NCBI GenBank assembly: GCA_934525845.1
Contig: CAKSZS010000044.1
Coordinates: forward strand, 1 to 15,912
DNA length: 15,912 bases
Reading direction: 5' to 3'
Source: an uncultured Faecalibacterium sp.
Lineage (GTDB): Bacteria > Bacillota > Clostridia > Oscillospirales > Ruminococcaceae
Positions within the stretch are counted from its first letter, which is position 1. The number at the start of each line of letters is the position of its first letter. Shown here piece by piece: positions 1 to 7,457 of this stretch. The notes beneath the pieces were generated by a model. The model was given only the letters and a program-made list of their open reading frames with translations, was not told the DNA's origin and did no database searches. The translations under genes and the position numbers were made by a program.

Positions 1-770
1 CAGATGGCCTCGTTGGCGGGCAGGGTCCAGGTGGTGGTGGTCCAGATCACGAAGTAGGTCTTGTCCATCGGGATGCCATGCTTTGCCAGCACACCGTTGG
101 GATCCTGGGACACATGGAACCGGACGAAGATGGAATCGCAATCGTCCTCACCGTACTCGATCTCAGCTTCAGCCAGAGCGGTGCGGCAGTCGGGGCACCA
201 GTACACAGGCTTCAAGCCCTTGTAGATGTAGCCCTTCTTGGCCATCTCGCCGAAGATCTCGATCTGACGGGCCTCGAACTCGGGCTTCAGGGTCAGGTAG
301 GGATGCTCAAAGTCACCGATGACGCCCAGGCGCTTGAACTGATCGCTCATGATGTCGATGTGCTCGGTGGCGAACTTTTCGCAGATCTGGCGCAGTTCCA
401 GCTTGGAGATGTCCTTCTTCTTGTCGCCGACGGAGGACAGGGCTTTCAGCTCGATGGGCAGACCGTGGGTATCAAAGCCGGGCACATAGGGAGCCTGGAA
501 GCCCTCCATGTTCTTCTCGCGGATGATGATATCCTTGATGATCTTGTTCAGAGCCGTGCCCATGTGGATGTTGCCGTTTGCATACGGAGGGCCGTCGTGC
601 AGGATGAACTGCGGCTTGCCCTCGTTGTGCTTCATGAGCTCATGGTACAGATCGCTGCTGTCCCAGTCCTGCAGCATGACCGGCTCCTTCTTGGGCAGAC
701 CGGCACGCATATCGAACAGGGTACGAGGCAGGTTCAGCGTGCTGTCGTACTTGGATTTGTTCTTAGCCAA
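1..770 (-). CDS. ileS: Isoleucyl-tRNA synthetase, N-terminal part (runs off left edge)
   Basis: Cytoplasmic class I aminoacyl-tRNA synthetase that charges tRNA-Ile. About 256 N-terminal residues are visible. The start is a TTG at 770-768, with an AGGAGAG ribosome binding site 9 nt upstream; no in-frame ATG gives a better beginning. The opening (DSTLNLPRT, then LPKKEPVML) matches the start of Bacillus IleRS. PPYANGNIHMGT (residues 61-72) is the ATP-binding signature and GFDTHGLPIE follows. A CPDC pair sits in YWCPDCRTALAEAEIEY, and WTTTTWTLPAN near the cut marks entry into the CP1 editing domain. The signature reads HMGT, not HxGH (see findings). It follows divIVA after 41 nt with no room for a T-box leader, so it is probably read from the sepF promoter. 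The sepF-ylmH-divIVA-ileS order matches Bacillus. The identity is very secure; the C-terminal two thirds lie outside the window. Confidence 0.97.
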   Translation of the reverse strand, partial: MAKNKSKYDSTLNLPRTLFDMRAGLPKKEPVMLQDWDSSDLYHELMKHNEGKPQFILHDGPPYANGNIHMGTALNKIIKDIIIREKNMEGFQAPYVPGFDTHGLPIELKALSSVGDKKKDISKLELRQICEKFATEHIDIMSDQFKRLGVIGDFEHPYLTLKPEFEARQIEIFGEMAKKGYIYKGLKPVYWCPDCRTALAEAEIEYGEDDCDSIFVRFHVSQDPNGVLAKHGIPMDKTYFVIWTTTTWTLPANEAI

Positions 771-811
771 TGGTTTACACTCTCCTCTATGAATTTCCTT
801 ATCACGCAGTC

Positions 812-1639
812 TTACTCGCTGAACTGGACGCCCTGGAAGGCATCCTCGTCCTCATCCGAGTCCGGCTTTGCGTCTGCAGGAGGATCCAGCTTGAGCTGGC
901 TTTCATCTTTTTCCCAGAAGTCCTCACTGCTGTCAGCCGCAGCGCTGTTTTCAGCATCTGCAGCGGCATCGATTTGCTCTTCCACAGCAGCGGCAGCCGG
1001 TACTTCGGCGGACTGCTCTGCTGCAGACGATTCCGGCGCTGCCTTGGTCTCCGTCTCTGCAGAGGCGGCAGCGTCCGGTGCGGCGTCCGCAGACGGTTCC
1101 TCTGCGGCGTCTTCCTTTTTATATTCCGGCAGGCGGCTCAGCGATTCCACATGGCTGCGGTACAGGTTGAGCACATCCGACTTGAAGCGGGTGACCTCGA
1201 GACGGACACGGTCATACTCGCGCTCCTGTGCCAGGCGCTTTTCGTTTGCCTCGCTCTCGATCTCATCCGCCCGCTCCGTAGCCTGCTGCAGCAGCTCGTT
1301 GGCATCCCGGATGATGTCGGAGCCGCGCAGATTTGCACGGTGGATGATCTCTTCCGCCTTCTGGTTGGCTTCGCGGATAACATTTTCGCCCATGCGCTGG
1401 GCATTGATCAGCGCACTCTTGAGCATATCGCCGTCTGCCTCGTAGCTCTGCAGCTCCCGGTGCAGGCGCTGGTTTTCAGCGGTCAGGTCTGCGATCTGCT
1501 TGCGGAGCTGCTCCGCCTGCGCATCATCCTGTTCCAGCTGTTCCTCCACCTTATCCAGAAAACGGTCCACGTCTTCCGTGCGGTAACCGCGGAGGTTCTT
1601 TTCAAATTGCGCAGAGCGGACATCCTGCGGGGTCAGCAT
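812..1639 (-). CDS. divIVA: DivIVA-domain cell-division/polarity protein
   Basis: Membrane-curvature-sensing coiled-coil protein of the DivIVA/GpsB family, which gathers at the septum and poles and recruits division or wall-growth factors. The product is about 275 residues. MLTPQDVRSAQFEKNLRGYR is the N-terminal lipid-binding module; Bacillus has Phe17-Arg18 in the membrane loop and here the pair is Leu16-Arg17. Residues about 30-185 are heptad-rich coiled coil. The last ~85 residues are low-complexity Ala/Glu/Asp, very acidic, ending in FQGVQFSE. The ATG at 1639 is preferred because GGGAGGAA lies 8 nt before it; the ATG at 1645 is too close and a TTG at 1678 lies inside ylmH. It is 19 nt downstream of ylmH and upstream of ileS, the usual Gram-positive division-cluster tail. 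The family assignment is secure, but the partners bound by the acidic tail are unknown. Confidence 0.94.
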   Translation of the reverse strand: MLTPQDVRSAQFEKNLRGYRTEDVDRFLDKVEEQLEQDDAQAEQLRKQIADLTAENQRLHRELQSYEADGDMLKSALINAQRMGENVIREANQKAEEIIHRANLRGSDIIRDANELLQQATERADEIESEANEKRLAQEREYDRVRLEVTRFKSDVLNLYRSHVESLSRLPEYKKEDAAEEPSADAAPDAAASAETETKAAPESSAAEQSAEVPAAAAVEEQIDAAADAENSAAADSSEDFWEKDESQLKLDPPADAKPDSDEDEDAFQGVQFSE

Positions 1640-1645
1640 AGTCAT

Positions 1646-1653
1646 TTCCTCCC
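1646..1653 (-). promoter_or_regulatory. Ribosome binding site deciding the divIVA start
   Basis: The minus strand reads GGGAGGAA here, in the 19-nt gap between the ylmH stop and the divIVA ATG at 1639. The spacing is right for the ATG at 1639 and too short for the ATG at 1645, so the product should begin MLTPQD. Confidence 0.75.
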
Positions 1654-1658
1654 ATAAT

Positions 1659-2477
1659 TCAATATTGAAAAAACTCAATGATCAGGCGTTCCTTTTTGCT
1701 TTTCCCGGGCAATGCGGTCAGGGCAAAGCGGCCTTTGCCGCGCACCGTGAACACATCCCCCTCATACACCGGGGCATGGGGCTTGTCAGCCGACAGATGG
1801 TTGATCTCCACCCGCCCGGCCTCGATCAGCTCCGCCGCATTCCCTCGGCTGCAGTGCAGCATGGCCGAAAGCACCGCGTCCAGCCGGAGCGAGGACACCG
1901 TTGCGGTGTGCAGTTCCCGCTCGGCGGCGGGAAACTGCGGCACTTCGTCCGGTTCCAGCAGCCGGGTGCTCAGCTCTATATGCCCTGCCTGGCACAGCTC
2001 CCGGCAGATCAGCTCCGCCGCAGGCTCCAGCGCAAAGACATAGGCCGTACCCGGCGCATCTGCCGGCAGCACGATGTCGCCCAGCGCCTCCCGGCGCAGG
2101 GCAAGCCCCATCAGACTGCCCAGATAGTCCTTGTGGGCGGGCAGCGCTGCCCCAGCCTGTGTACGGCACTGCAGCTGCACGCAGCGCACCGGAAATTCGC
2201 TCCAGCTGCCCTCCGGCTCGATGCAGAGCACCCGCCGTTCGGCCTCCGGCCAGCCGCCCTCAAAGCGGAAGTCTTCCTCCAGACCGGCACGGTTCAGGGC
2301 GGCGCGCGCCAGATCCTGCTCCCGGTCACTGAGAAACGCCGAATAGCGCGGAATGCCGCGCGTCTGTGCCGTGCGGGCCAGGTCCTCGATGTGACGCATC
2401 AGAAAACGCTCGTCATCGCTGCGCGCAGGAACAAAGCCCCGCGCCGCTTTGGGTGCAGGATCAGTAGAGCGCGCCAT
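1659..2477 (-). CDS. ylmH: YlmH/RqcP-like S4-domain RNA-binding protein
   Basis: A 272-residue protein of the YlmH family. In Bacillus, YlmH/RqcP-type S4 proteins bind the stalled 50S-peptidyl-tRNA complex in ribosome quality control, and the gene sits in the division cluster. Residues about 20-75 (DDERFLMRHIEDLA, YSAFLSDREQDLA) match the N-terminal YlmH region. The central part resembles the YlmH alpha/beta domain (KDYLGSLMGLALRREALGDI). The C-terminal S4 domain is clear: SSLRLDAVLSAMLHCSRGNA, then LIEAGRVEINH and a basic end. The ATG at 2477 overlaps the end of sepF by 17 nt and has no strong ribosome binding site, so translation is probably coupled to sepF. A ylmG/yggT gene, which separates sepF and ylmH in Bacillus, is missing here. 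Confidence 0.9.
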   Translation of the reverse strand: MARSTDPAPKAARGFVPARSDDERFLMRHIEDLARTAQTRGIPRYSAFLSDREQDLARAALNRAGLEEDFRFEGGWPEAERRVLCIEPEGSWSEFPVRCVQLQCRTQAGAALPAHKDYLGSLMGLALRREALGDIVLPADAPGTAYVFALEPAAELICRELCQAGHIELSTRLLEPDEVPQFPAAERELHTATVSSLRLDAVLSAMLHCSRGNAAELIEAGRVEINHLSADKPHAPVYEGDVFTVRGKGRFALTALPGKSKKERLIIEFFQY

Positions 2478-2916
2478 TGCTCTGCAGCTCGTCCATCAGA
2501 TCGTCGCCCATGATATCTACGTTGTACGGCGTGATGATGAAGGTGCTGTTGGCCACGCGCTTGATCTGGCCGTTGTTGGCGTAGGCCACACCGGACAGGA
2601 AGTCCACCAGACGGCGGGAGATCTCCTTGCTGGTCGACTCCAGATTCAGCACGACCGTGCGCTTGTTGTTCAGGTGATCGGCAATGGTGCTGGCCTCTTC
2701 AAAGGTCTCGGGCTTGACCAGGACCACTTTGATCTGGGTGGTGGCATGGACATTGACCACACGGTTCTTCTTGGCGGAATCATCGGCGGTGTCGTCCGCT
2801 TCCTCTTCCACTGCGCCGTTGTTCTTGTTCACCATATCGGGGCCGTCATCGATGTACTGGTCCTCATACTCCTCATCCGAGCCAAAAAACTTTTTCTTGA
2901 AGTCACCGAAAGACAT
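2461..2916 (-). CDS. sepF: SepF, FtsZ membrane anchor
   Basis: SepF polymerises into rings, binds the C-terminal tail of FtsZ and anchors the Z-ring to the membrane. The product is about 151 residues. An N-terminal amphipathic stretch (MSFGDFKKKFFG) fits the membrane-targeting helix. A ~35-residue acidic linker follows, then the SepF core: NRVVNVHATTQIKVVLVKPE, ASTIADHLNNKRTVVLNLE, RRLVDFLSGVAYA and the end IITPYNVDIMGDD. The ATG at 2916 is chosen because GGAG lies 8 nt upstream and it gives the conserved beginning; an ATG at 2934 lacks a ribosome binding site. It is the first gene after a near-consensus promoter and an ~80-nt leader with a perfect hairpin. ylmH overlaps its end. Confidence 0.95.
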   Translation of the reverse strand: MSFGDFKKKFFGSDEEYEDQYIDDGPDMVNKNNGAVEEEADDTADDSAKKNRVVNVHATTQIKVVLVKPETFEEASTIADHLNNKRTVVLNLESTSKEISRRLVDFLSGVAYANNGQIKRVANSTFIITPYNVDIMGDDLMDELQSNGALY

Positions 2917-2935
2917 AAAACCTGCTCCTTTCATT

Positions 2936-2955
2936 CGGGCGGTTCACTCCGCCCG
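2936..2955 (-). promoter_or_regulatory. Perfect 7-bp hairpin in the sepF leader
   Basis: CGGGCGG and CCGCCCG flank a 6-nt loop, giving a GC-rich stem that ends about 8 nt before the sepF GGAG. No T-run follows on either strand, so it does not look like a terminator. It could stabilise the messenger or control access to the ribosome binding site; its function is inferred only. Confidence 0.55.
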
Positions 2956-2962
2956 GGCGTAT

Positions 2963-2980
2963 TTTGCAAAAGAATGCAAA
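2963..2980. repeat. Operator-like inverted repeat at the sepF transcription start
   Basis: TTTGCA and TGCAAA are exact inverted arms separated by 6 bp. The element lies just downstream of the predicted -10 box of the sepF promoter, about where transcription would start. That is a typical place for a repressor site, but no cognate regulator is known. Confidence 0.4.
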
Positions 2981-2991
2981 TAGCTTACCCT

Positions 2992-3020
2992 ATTATCTGT
3001 TTTTTTTTCTCGGATGTCAA
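2992..3020 (-). promoter_or_regulatory. Sigma-A-type promoter for sepF-ylmH-divIVA-ileS
   Basis: On the minus strand TTGACA (3020-3015) is followed after exactly 17 nt by GATAAT (2997-2992). The spacer contains a run of nine A. The -35 lies immediately after the hlyD-like stop. This is the best promoter match in the left half and should start the division/ileS transcript. No other promoter was seen between here and ileS. Confidence 0.8.
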
Positions 3021-3023
3021 TAA

Positions 3024-4349
3024 CTACAAAAGCTTTCCGTTGTACAAATTTTGTCCGGAAACGATTATTTCGTCATATAGCTTCACTTCGCTGATGGAAT
3101 CCTTGGTTCCTTTGGGCAAAACAAGGATATAATCGCCGTCTGTCACCAACGGATGGTCGGCGTCCACCGGGTCGATCTTGCAGAAGTAAGCGATGTTGCC
3201 GCGCTTGACGTAAACGCCGGGCACATAATTTTCGCCCTGATCCGGGGTTCCGTCCTCCGATTCGGTGCCGTCTTCCTTCAGGTAATGCACCGCCGAAGCG
3301 CGGATCCGCAGCCCGGTGTTCTCTCCCAGGGAGATCTGGGCCAAGGCGCGGTTCAGGCACAGCACATCGCCGTTGATGGTGTTGCAGGTCAGCACGAACC
3401 GTGCCAGGCCGTTTTCCTCATCGAGGGTCACTTCCGTGACCGAAGCCCGGTATGTGCTGTCGGCCTGTCCGGGGAACCGGATGGTCACTTTGCCGCTGCG
3501 GGGCTTTCCGTCCGCGTTCAGCAGCTTGGCGCCTTCCTCTGCGGAACAGACGCCCACATAGCGCCAGGTAAAGCCGGACACGATCTTGCCCGCGCACCCA
3601 TCCAGCGCCAGCTCCGGGCTGGACTCCAGATACGCTTTCAGCTGGGATGCGTCCTGCGCCAGAATGTCATCTGCCCCGGCGTTCAGCCGTCCGCTGCTGG
3701 ACGCCCGGACAAAATAGCCGGTCTGGGGCGCAGTGATCTGGGTGGGCGTTCCCAGCTGTGCCTGCACGCTCTGTGCCTGCTGCACCAGCGCGGCGATCTG
3801 ATCCGTGAATCCGGCGGCATCGCCCGTAACGATCCAGAGCTTATTCTGCGCCAGGAGGTAATCCCGGGCGTCCGCATCCACATCGCCATAGTCCTGCGCA
3901 TCCAGTGCGTCCATCATATTATACAGAGCACCGGAGCGGTCCCGCAGGAGATTGTCCAGCTGCAGCGAGGTGGTGTTCTGGGATTTCTGCAGCAGATCGA
4001 TCTGCTCGTTCAGTTGGGTCAGCTGCTGGCGCAGGACCGCCTGGGATGCATCGCTGTAGATCTCCGCGACCGCTGTGCCTGCCGAAACGCGCTCGCCGTC
4101 CTCCACCAGATAGCCCAGCGTTCCGCTGCCGGCCACATAGCTTTCGTTGAACAGCAGCACTCCGTCCGCGTTCAGCGTATCCGACACCGTCACGGCCAGC
4201 GCGGTCTCATAGACATTCTGGGGAAAGAGGATCTTCCCTACCTGATACAGCACATAGCCTGCCGCCAGGATCAGAAACGCCGCCAGAACACCGGCCATCG
4301 TGGTCAGCGCCCGGGGCATCCCGCCTTCCTTCCGGGATCTTTCGCGCAT
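3024..4349 (-). CDS. HlyD-like (membrane-fusion-protein type) single-pass membrane protein
   Basis: A 441-residue protein resembling HlyD/MFP periplasmic-adaptor proteins, often found upstream of sepF in Clostridia. A short basic N-terminus (MRERSRKEGG) precedes one membrane helix at about residues 15-36, so most of the chain should lie outside the cell. The next ~60 residues (NADGVLLFNESYV, GYLVEDGERVSAGTAVAEIY) look like the first half of a barrel-sandwich domain. A coiled-coil hairpin (about 100-195) is followed by the second half (ITAPQTGYFVRASSSG) and a beta-rich C-terminal part. ATG 4349 is chosen because AAAGGA lies 8 nt before it; ATGs at 4358 and 4355 overlap the miaA stop but sit too close to the ribosome binding site. 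No ABC transporter or outer partner is adjacent, so its substrate and partner are unknown. A sporulation or division accessory role is possible but not shown. Confidence 0.75.
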   Translation of the reverse strand: MRERSRKEGGMPRALTTMAGVLAAFLILAAGYVLYQVGKILFPQNVYETALAVTVSDTLNADGVLLFNESYVAGSGTLGYLVEDGERVSAGTAVAEIYSDASQAVLRQQLTQLNEQIDLLQKSQNTTSLQLDNLLRDRSGALYNMMDALDAQDYGDVDADARDYLLAQNKLWIVTGDAAGFTDQIAALVQQAQSVQAQLGTPTQITAPQTGYFVRASSSGRLNAGADDILAQDASQLKAYLESSPELALDGCAGKIVSGFTWRYVGVCSAEEGAKLLNADGKPRSGKVTIRFPGQADSTYRASVTEVTLDEENGLARFVLTCNTINGDVLCLNRALAQISLGENTGLRIRASAVHYLKEDGTESEDGTPDQGENYVPGVYVKRGNIAYFCKIDPVDADHPLVTDGDYILVLPKGTKDSISEVKLYDEIIVSGQNLYNGKLL

Positions 4350-4354
4350 TGTCA

Positions 4355-5299
4355 TCATCCTTTCGCCAAAAATTCCTGCACCGTGCGGACAGCCGTTTCG
4401 GTCACATCCGGGGCACCGGCGTCCAGCCAGACCACATCGTCCATGTGGCGGAACCAGGTCAGCTGGCGTTTTGCATAATTGCGGGAGGCCTGCTTGAGCT
4501 TCTCCACACAGGCTTCCAGGGGAGCCGTCTTTTCAAAATACGGGAAGAATTCCTTATAGCCGATGGCCTGCGCCGCGGTACGGAACCGCTCCCGGTTCTG
4601 CCAGACATACTCCGCCTCCGGCAGGATCCCCGCATCCAGCATTTTGTCCACCCGCAGGTCAATGCGGCGGTACAGCGCCGTGCGGTCCGGGAAATCCAGC
4701 CCGAGGATCAGGCTTCGGTAAGGGCGTTCCGGCGGCAAGGATGCCGCCTTCTGCTCGCTGAGCCGCTTTCCGGTGGCGCGGTAGTGTTCCAGCGCCCGCA
4801 GGACCCGCACCTGATTGTTCGGGTGGATGGCGGCGGCCGCTTCCGGATCCACCGCCTGCAGTTCAGCATACAGCGCAGCACCGCCTTTTTCAGCCATCTC
4901 TGCCGCCAGCTGATCCCGCAGGCCCGCCGGGGTCTTTTCCTCGGTGAAGCGGACCCCATATAAAAAGCTCTGCACATACAGACCGGTCCCGCCCACCAGA
5001 ATGGGCAGATGTCCCCGGGCAGAGATCTCCCGTTCCAGCTTCCCGGCCAGCGCGGTAAAATCCGCCACGCTGAAGCACTGTTCCGGAGACAGGATGTCTA
5101 CCCCGTGATGCGGGATGCCGTGGGTCTCTTCCGGGGTCACCTTGGCGGTGCCCACGTCCAGTCCTTTGTAAATCTGCATGGAGTCGGCACTGATGACCTC
5201 GCCGGAAAAGCGCTCAGCCAGCGCAACGCCCAGCGCGGTCTTGCCGGTGGCGGTCGGGCCTGCTACCGCCAGCACGGGATGCTTACACGATGCGTCCAA
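4355..5299 (-). CDS. miaA: tRNA dimethylallyltransferase MiaA
   Basis: Transfers a dimethylallyl group from DMAPP to N6 of A37 in tRNAs reading U-starting codons (i6A37), in the cytoplasm. The product is 314 residues, typical for the family. The P-loop is GPTATGKT at residues 14-21. The substrate region DSMQIYKGLDVGTAK follows, then HGIPHHGVDI, the GGTGLYVQSFLYG motif and the C-terminal KQASRNYAKRQLTWFR block. It starts at TTG 5299, 17 nt inside the end of mutL; a GTG nine codons in (5275) is an alternative, so the start is uncertain. The stop overlaps the possible first ATG of the HlyD-like gene. Unlike Bacillus, hfq does not follow. Its product is the substrate of MiaB, encoded upstream in the same run of genes. 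Confidence 0.96.
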   Translation of the reverse strand: MDASCKHPVLAVAGPTATGKTALGVALAERFSGEVISADSMQIYKGLDVGTAKVTPEETHGIPHHGVDILSPEQCFSVADFTALAGKLEREISARGHLPILVGGTGLYVQSFLYGVRFTEEKTPAGLRDQLAAEMAEKGGAALYAELQAVDPEAAAAIHPNNQVRVLRALEHYRATGKRLSEQKAASLPPERPYRSLILGLDFPDRTALYRRIDLRVDKMLDAGILPEAEYVWQNRERFRTAAQAIGYKEFFPYFEKTAPLEACVEKLKQASRNYAKRQLTWFRHMDDVVWLDAGAPDVTETAVRTVQEFLAKG

Positions 5300-7421
5300 A
5301 TTGTTTTTCCAGCTCCTTTCGGGTCAGCTTGAGCACGCAGGGACGGCCATGGGGGCAGAACGGCGGCACCTCGCCGGACAGGATCTTATCGGCCAGGGCA
5401 AGCAGCTCCTGCGGGGAGGACTTGTCCCCTGCCTTGATGGCTGCACGGCAGGAAATGGAGTGCAGCACCCATTCGGTGTGCTCGTTCAGGGCGTCATGTC
5501 CGCCCTTCATCAGCTTGTCTGCGATCTCAATGAGCAGATTTTCTGCGTTCTGCGGCTCCACATCCGCCGGAACCGCCCGCAGAACGACCGTATTTCCGCC
5601 AAAGTCTGCAATCTCCAGCCCGGCATTTTCCAGCAGAGGCACATTGTCCAGCAGGGCCTGCTTTTCCTCCGCCGAAAGATCAATGGCCGCAGGTTCCAGC
5701 AGCATCTGGCTGGGCACATTGCCGTAGTGCGCCGCCAGCTTTTCGTACAGCTGACGCTCGTGGGCGGCGTGCTTGTCGATGAGGCACAGCTCGTCTCCGC
5801 GCTCGGCCAGAATGTAGGTTTTGAATACCTCTCCCACATAACGCAGCGGTTCCGGCCCATCGGTCGGTGCAAAATTCATCTGTTCCGGCTCCACGCCGGG
5901 TTCGTCCGGCATGGTGGGTTCCTGCGGAAGCGGTTCCGGTTCTGCAGCAGGCTTTGAAGCTGCCGCCGGTGCCGGATCCCAGGCTGCCATGGGGTCCTGT
6001 TCCAGCTGGACGGATGTTTCTTCCGTTTCCGGTTCCACATCCAGATGCTTTTCACTGGACGCCGCCCGGAAAGAGGGTTCCGGCTTGGCCGGCGGCTTCT
6101 CCGGGCTGTGCAGGGTCACGAACGGATCCAGGATGTCGGCGTCTGCATTGCAGCTCTGCCACCGGGGAAGCACCTTTTCTTCCACCTGGCACGGGGCAGC
6201 TGCAGGCACACTCTCTGCCCGCACAGGCTGTGCCGGTGCAGCGGGCGCGTCCGGCATTGGTTTCGGCCTCTGCGGCAATGCACCGGGGTCCGCCTGCCCC
6301 GGAATGATGGCGGAAAGTCCTGTAAAGCAGTTTTGCTTTTCAGTGGTTTCTATCGCATCTGCGTTCTTTGCCGAATCCTGGGATATTTCGTTGTTCTTTG
6401 TCTCTTCAAAGGTAAAATGCCGCTCACCGGTGCCGGGCTGGGCCAGTGCCAGCTTGACCGCATGATACACCACGTCAAAAACGTCGTTTTCCCGGGCAAA
6501 GCGCACCTCGATCTTGGCGGGGTGCACGTTGACGTCTACCAGGTCGGCAGGCATTTCCAGCAGCAGGATGCCGCCCGGAAACTTGCCCTGCATCATGGTG
6601 CCTTTGAAAGCCATCTCCATGCCCGCCATGATGGTGCGGTTGCGCACATAGCGGCCATTAATGTAAAAATGCTGCATACTGCGGCTGGCACGGCAGCTCT
6701 TGGGCTGCGTAACCAGGCCCCGGATGCGGTAAACGCCCTCGGTGTTGTCCAGCTCCAGCAGGCCCCGGCTGAACTCCCGGCCCAGCACTGCATAGGCCGC
6801 GCCGCGCAGCTGGCCGTCGCCGGGCGTGACGTACTGCAGCTTGCCTTCCCGGATGAACTTGATGCTCACTTCCGGGTGGCTGAGGGCCACATGGGTGACG
6901 GTATCCGCCACAAAGGTGCCCTCGCTGGAATCCTTTTTGAGGAACTTCATACGGGCGGGGGTGTTGTAGAACAGATCCCGCACCCGGATGGTGGTGCCCA
7001 CAGCCCGGGCACCCGGCTCCCGGGAGACCTCTTCCCCGCCCTCGATGCAGTAGACCGTGGCAAATTCGTCCACCTCAGTGCGTGTGATCAGCTCCACCCG
7101 GGCCACGCTGGCAATGGAAGCCAATGCTTCACCGCGGAAGCCCAGCGTATGGATGCTCACCAGGTCGTCCGGGGTCTGGATCTTGCTGGTGGCATGGCGG
7201 ATGAACGCCGTGGAAATGTATTCGGCTTCAATGCCGGTGCCGTTATCGCTGATCTCGATCAGCTTCACGCCGCCGGATTCAATGCTCACGGTGACCTGAG
7301 TCGCCCCGGCATCGATGGAATTTTCCAGCAATTCCTTAACAACCGACGCCGGACGTTCCACCACTTCACCCGCGGCGATCAGCTCTGCGGTATGCTTGTC
7401 CAGAACATGGATCACTGCCAT
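5283..7421 (-). CDS. mutL: DNA mismatch repair endonuclease MutL
   Basis: MutL couples MutS mismatch recognition to strand incision. The product is 712 residues. The GHKL ATPase motifs are clear: KELLENSIDAGA (Glu30, Asn34), DNGTGI (59-64) and GFRGEAL (94-100). A long Pro/Ala/Glu-rich linker (about 340-520) joins the C-terminal nuclease domain, which has DKHAAHERQLYE (549-560, the DQHA-x2-E-x4-E metal motif with Lys for Gln), SCRAAIKAGD near 657, CPHGRP (689-694) and the terminal FGRIV. QMLLEP (572-577) fits the sliding-clamp-binding motif. Nuclease motifs indicate MutH-independent repair, as in other Firmicutes. The ATG at 7421 has GGAGGG 7 nt upstream, 36 nt after mutS; miaA overlaps its end. 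Confidence 0.98.
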   Translation of the reverse strand: MAVIHVLDKHTAELIAAGEVVERPASVVKELLENSIDAGATQVTVSIESGGVKLIEISDNGTGIEAEYISTAFIRHATSKIQTPDDLVSIHTLGFRGEALASIASVARVELITRTEVDEFATVYCIEGGEEVSREPGARAVGTTIRVRDLFYNTPARMKFLKKDSSEGTFVADTVTHVALSHPEVSIKFIREGKLQYVTPGDGQLRGAAYAVLGREFSRGLLELDNTEGVYRIRGLVTQPKSCRASRSMQHFYINGRYVRNRTIMAGMEMAFKGTMMQGKFPGGILLLEMPADLVDVNVHPAKIEVRFARENDVFDVVYHAVKLALAQPGTGERHFTFEETKNNEISQDSAKNADAIETTEKQNCFTGLSAIIPGQADPGALPQRPKPMPDAPAAPAQPVRAESVPAAAPCQVEEKVLPRWQSCNADADILDPFVTLHSPEKPPAKPEPSFRAASSEKHLDVEPETEETSVQLEQDPMAAWDPAPAAASKPAAEPEPLPQEPTMPDEPGVEPEQMNFAPTDGPEPLRYVGEVFKTYILAERGDELCLIDKHAAHERQLYEKLAAHYGNVPSQMLLEPAAIDLSAEEKQALLDNVPLLENAGLEIADFGGNTVVLRAVPADVEPQNAENLLIEIADKLMKGGHDALNEHTEWVLHSISCRAAIKAGDKSSPQELLALADKILSGEVPPFCPHGRPCVLKLTRKELEKQFGRIV

Positions 7422-7457
7422 GGTCGTTCCCTCCCTTATGGTTTTCTACGGATCAGG

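Noticed and set aside
771..811. Possible T-box leader before ileS
   Set aside because: Only 41 nt separate divIVA and ileS; no structure of that size can fit.
78..1445. Plus-strand open frame antisense to ileS and divIVA
   Set aside because: Low-complexity Ser/Ala translation mirrors the Ala/Glu tail of DivIVA; no start signal and no family resemblance.
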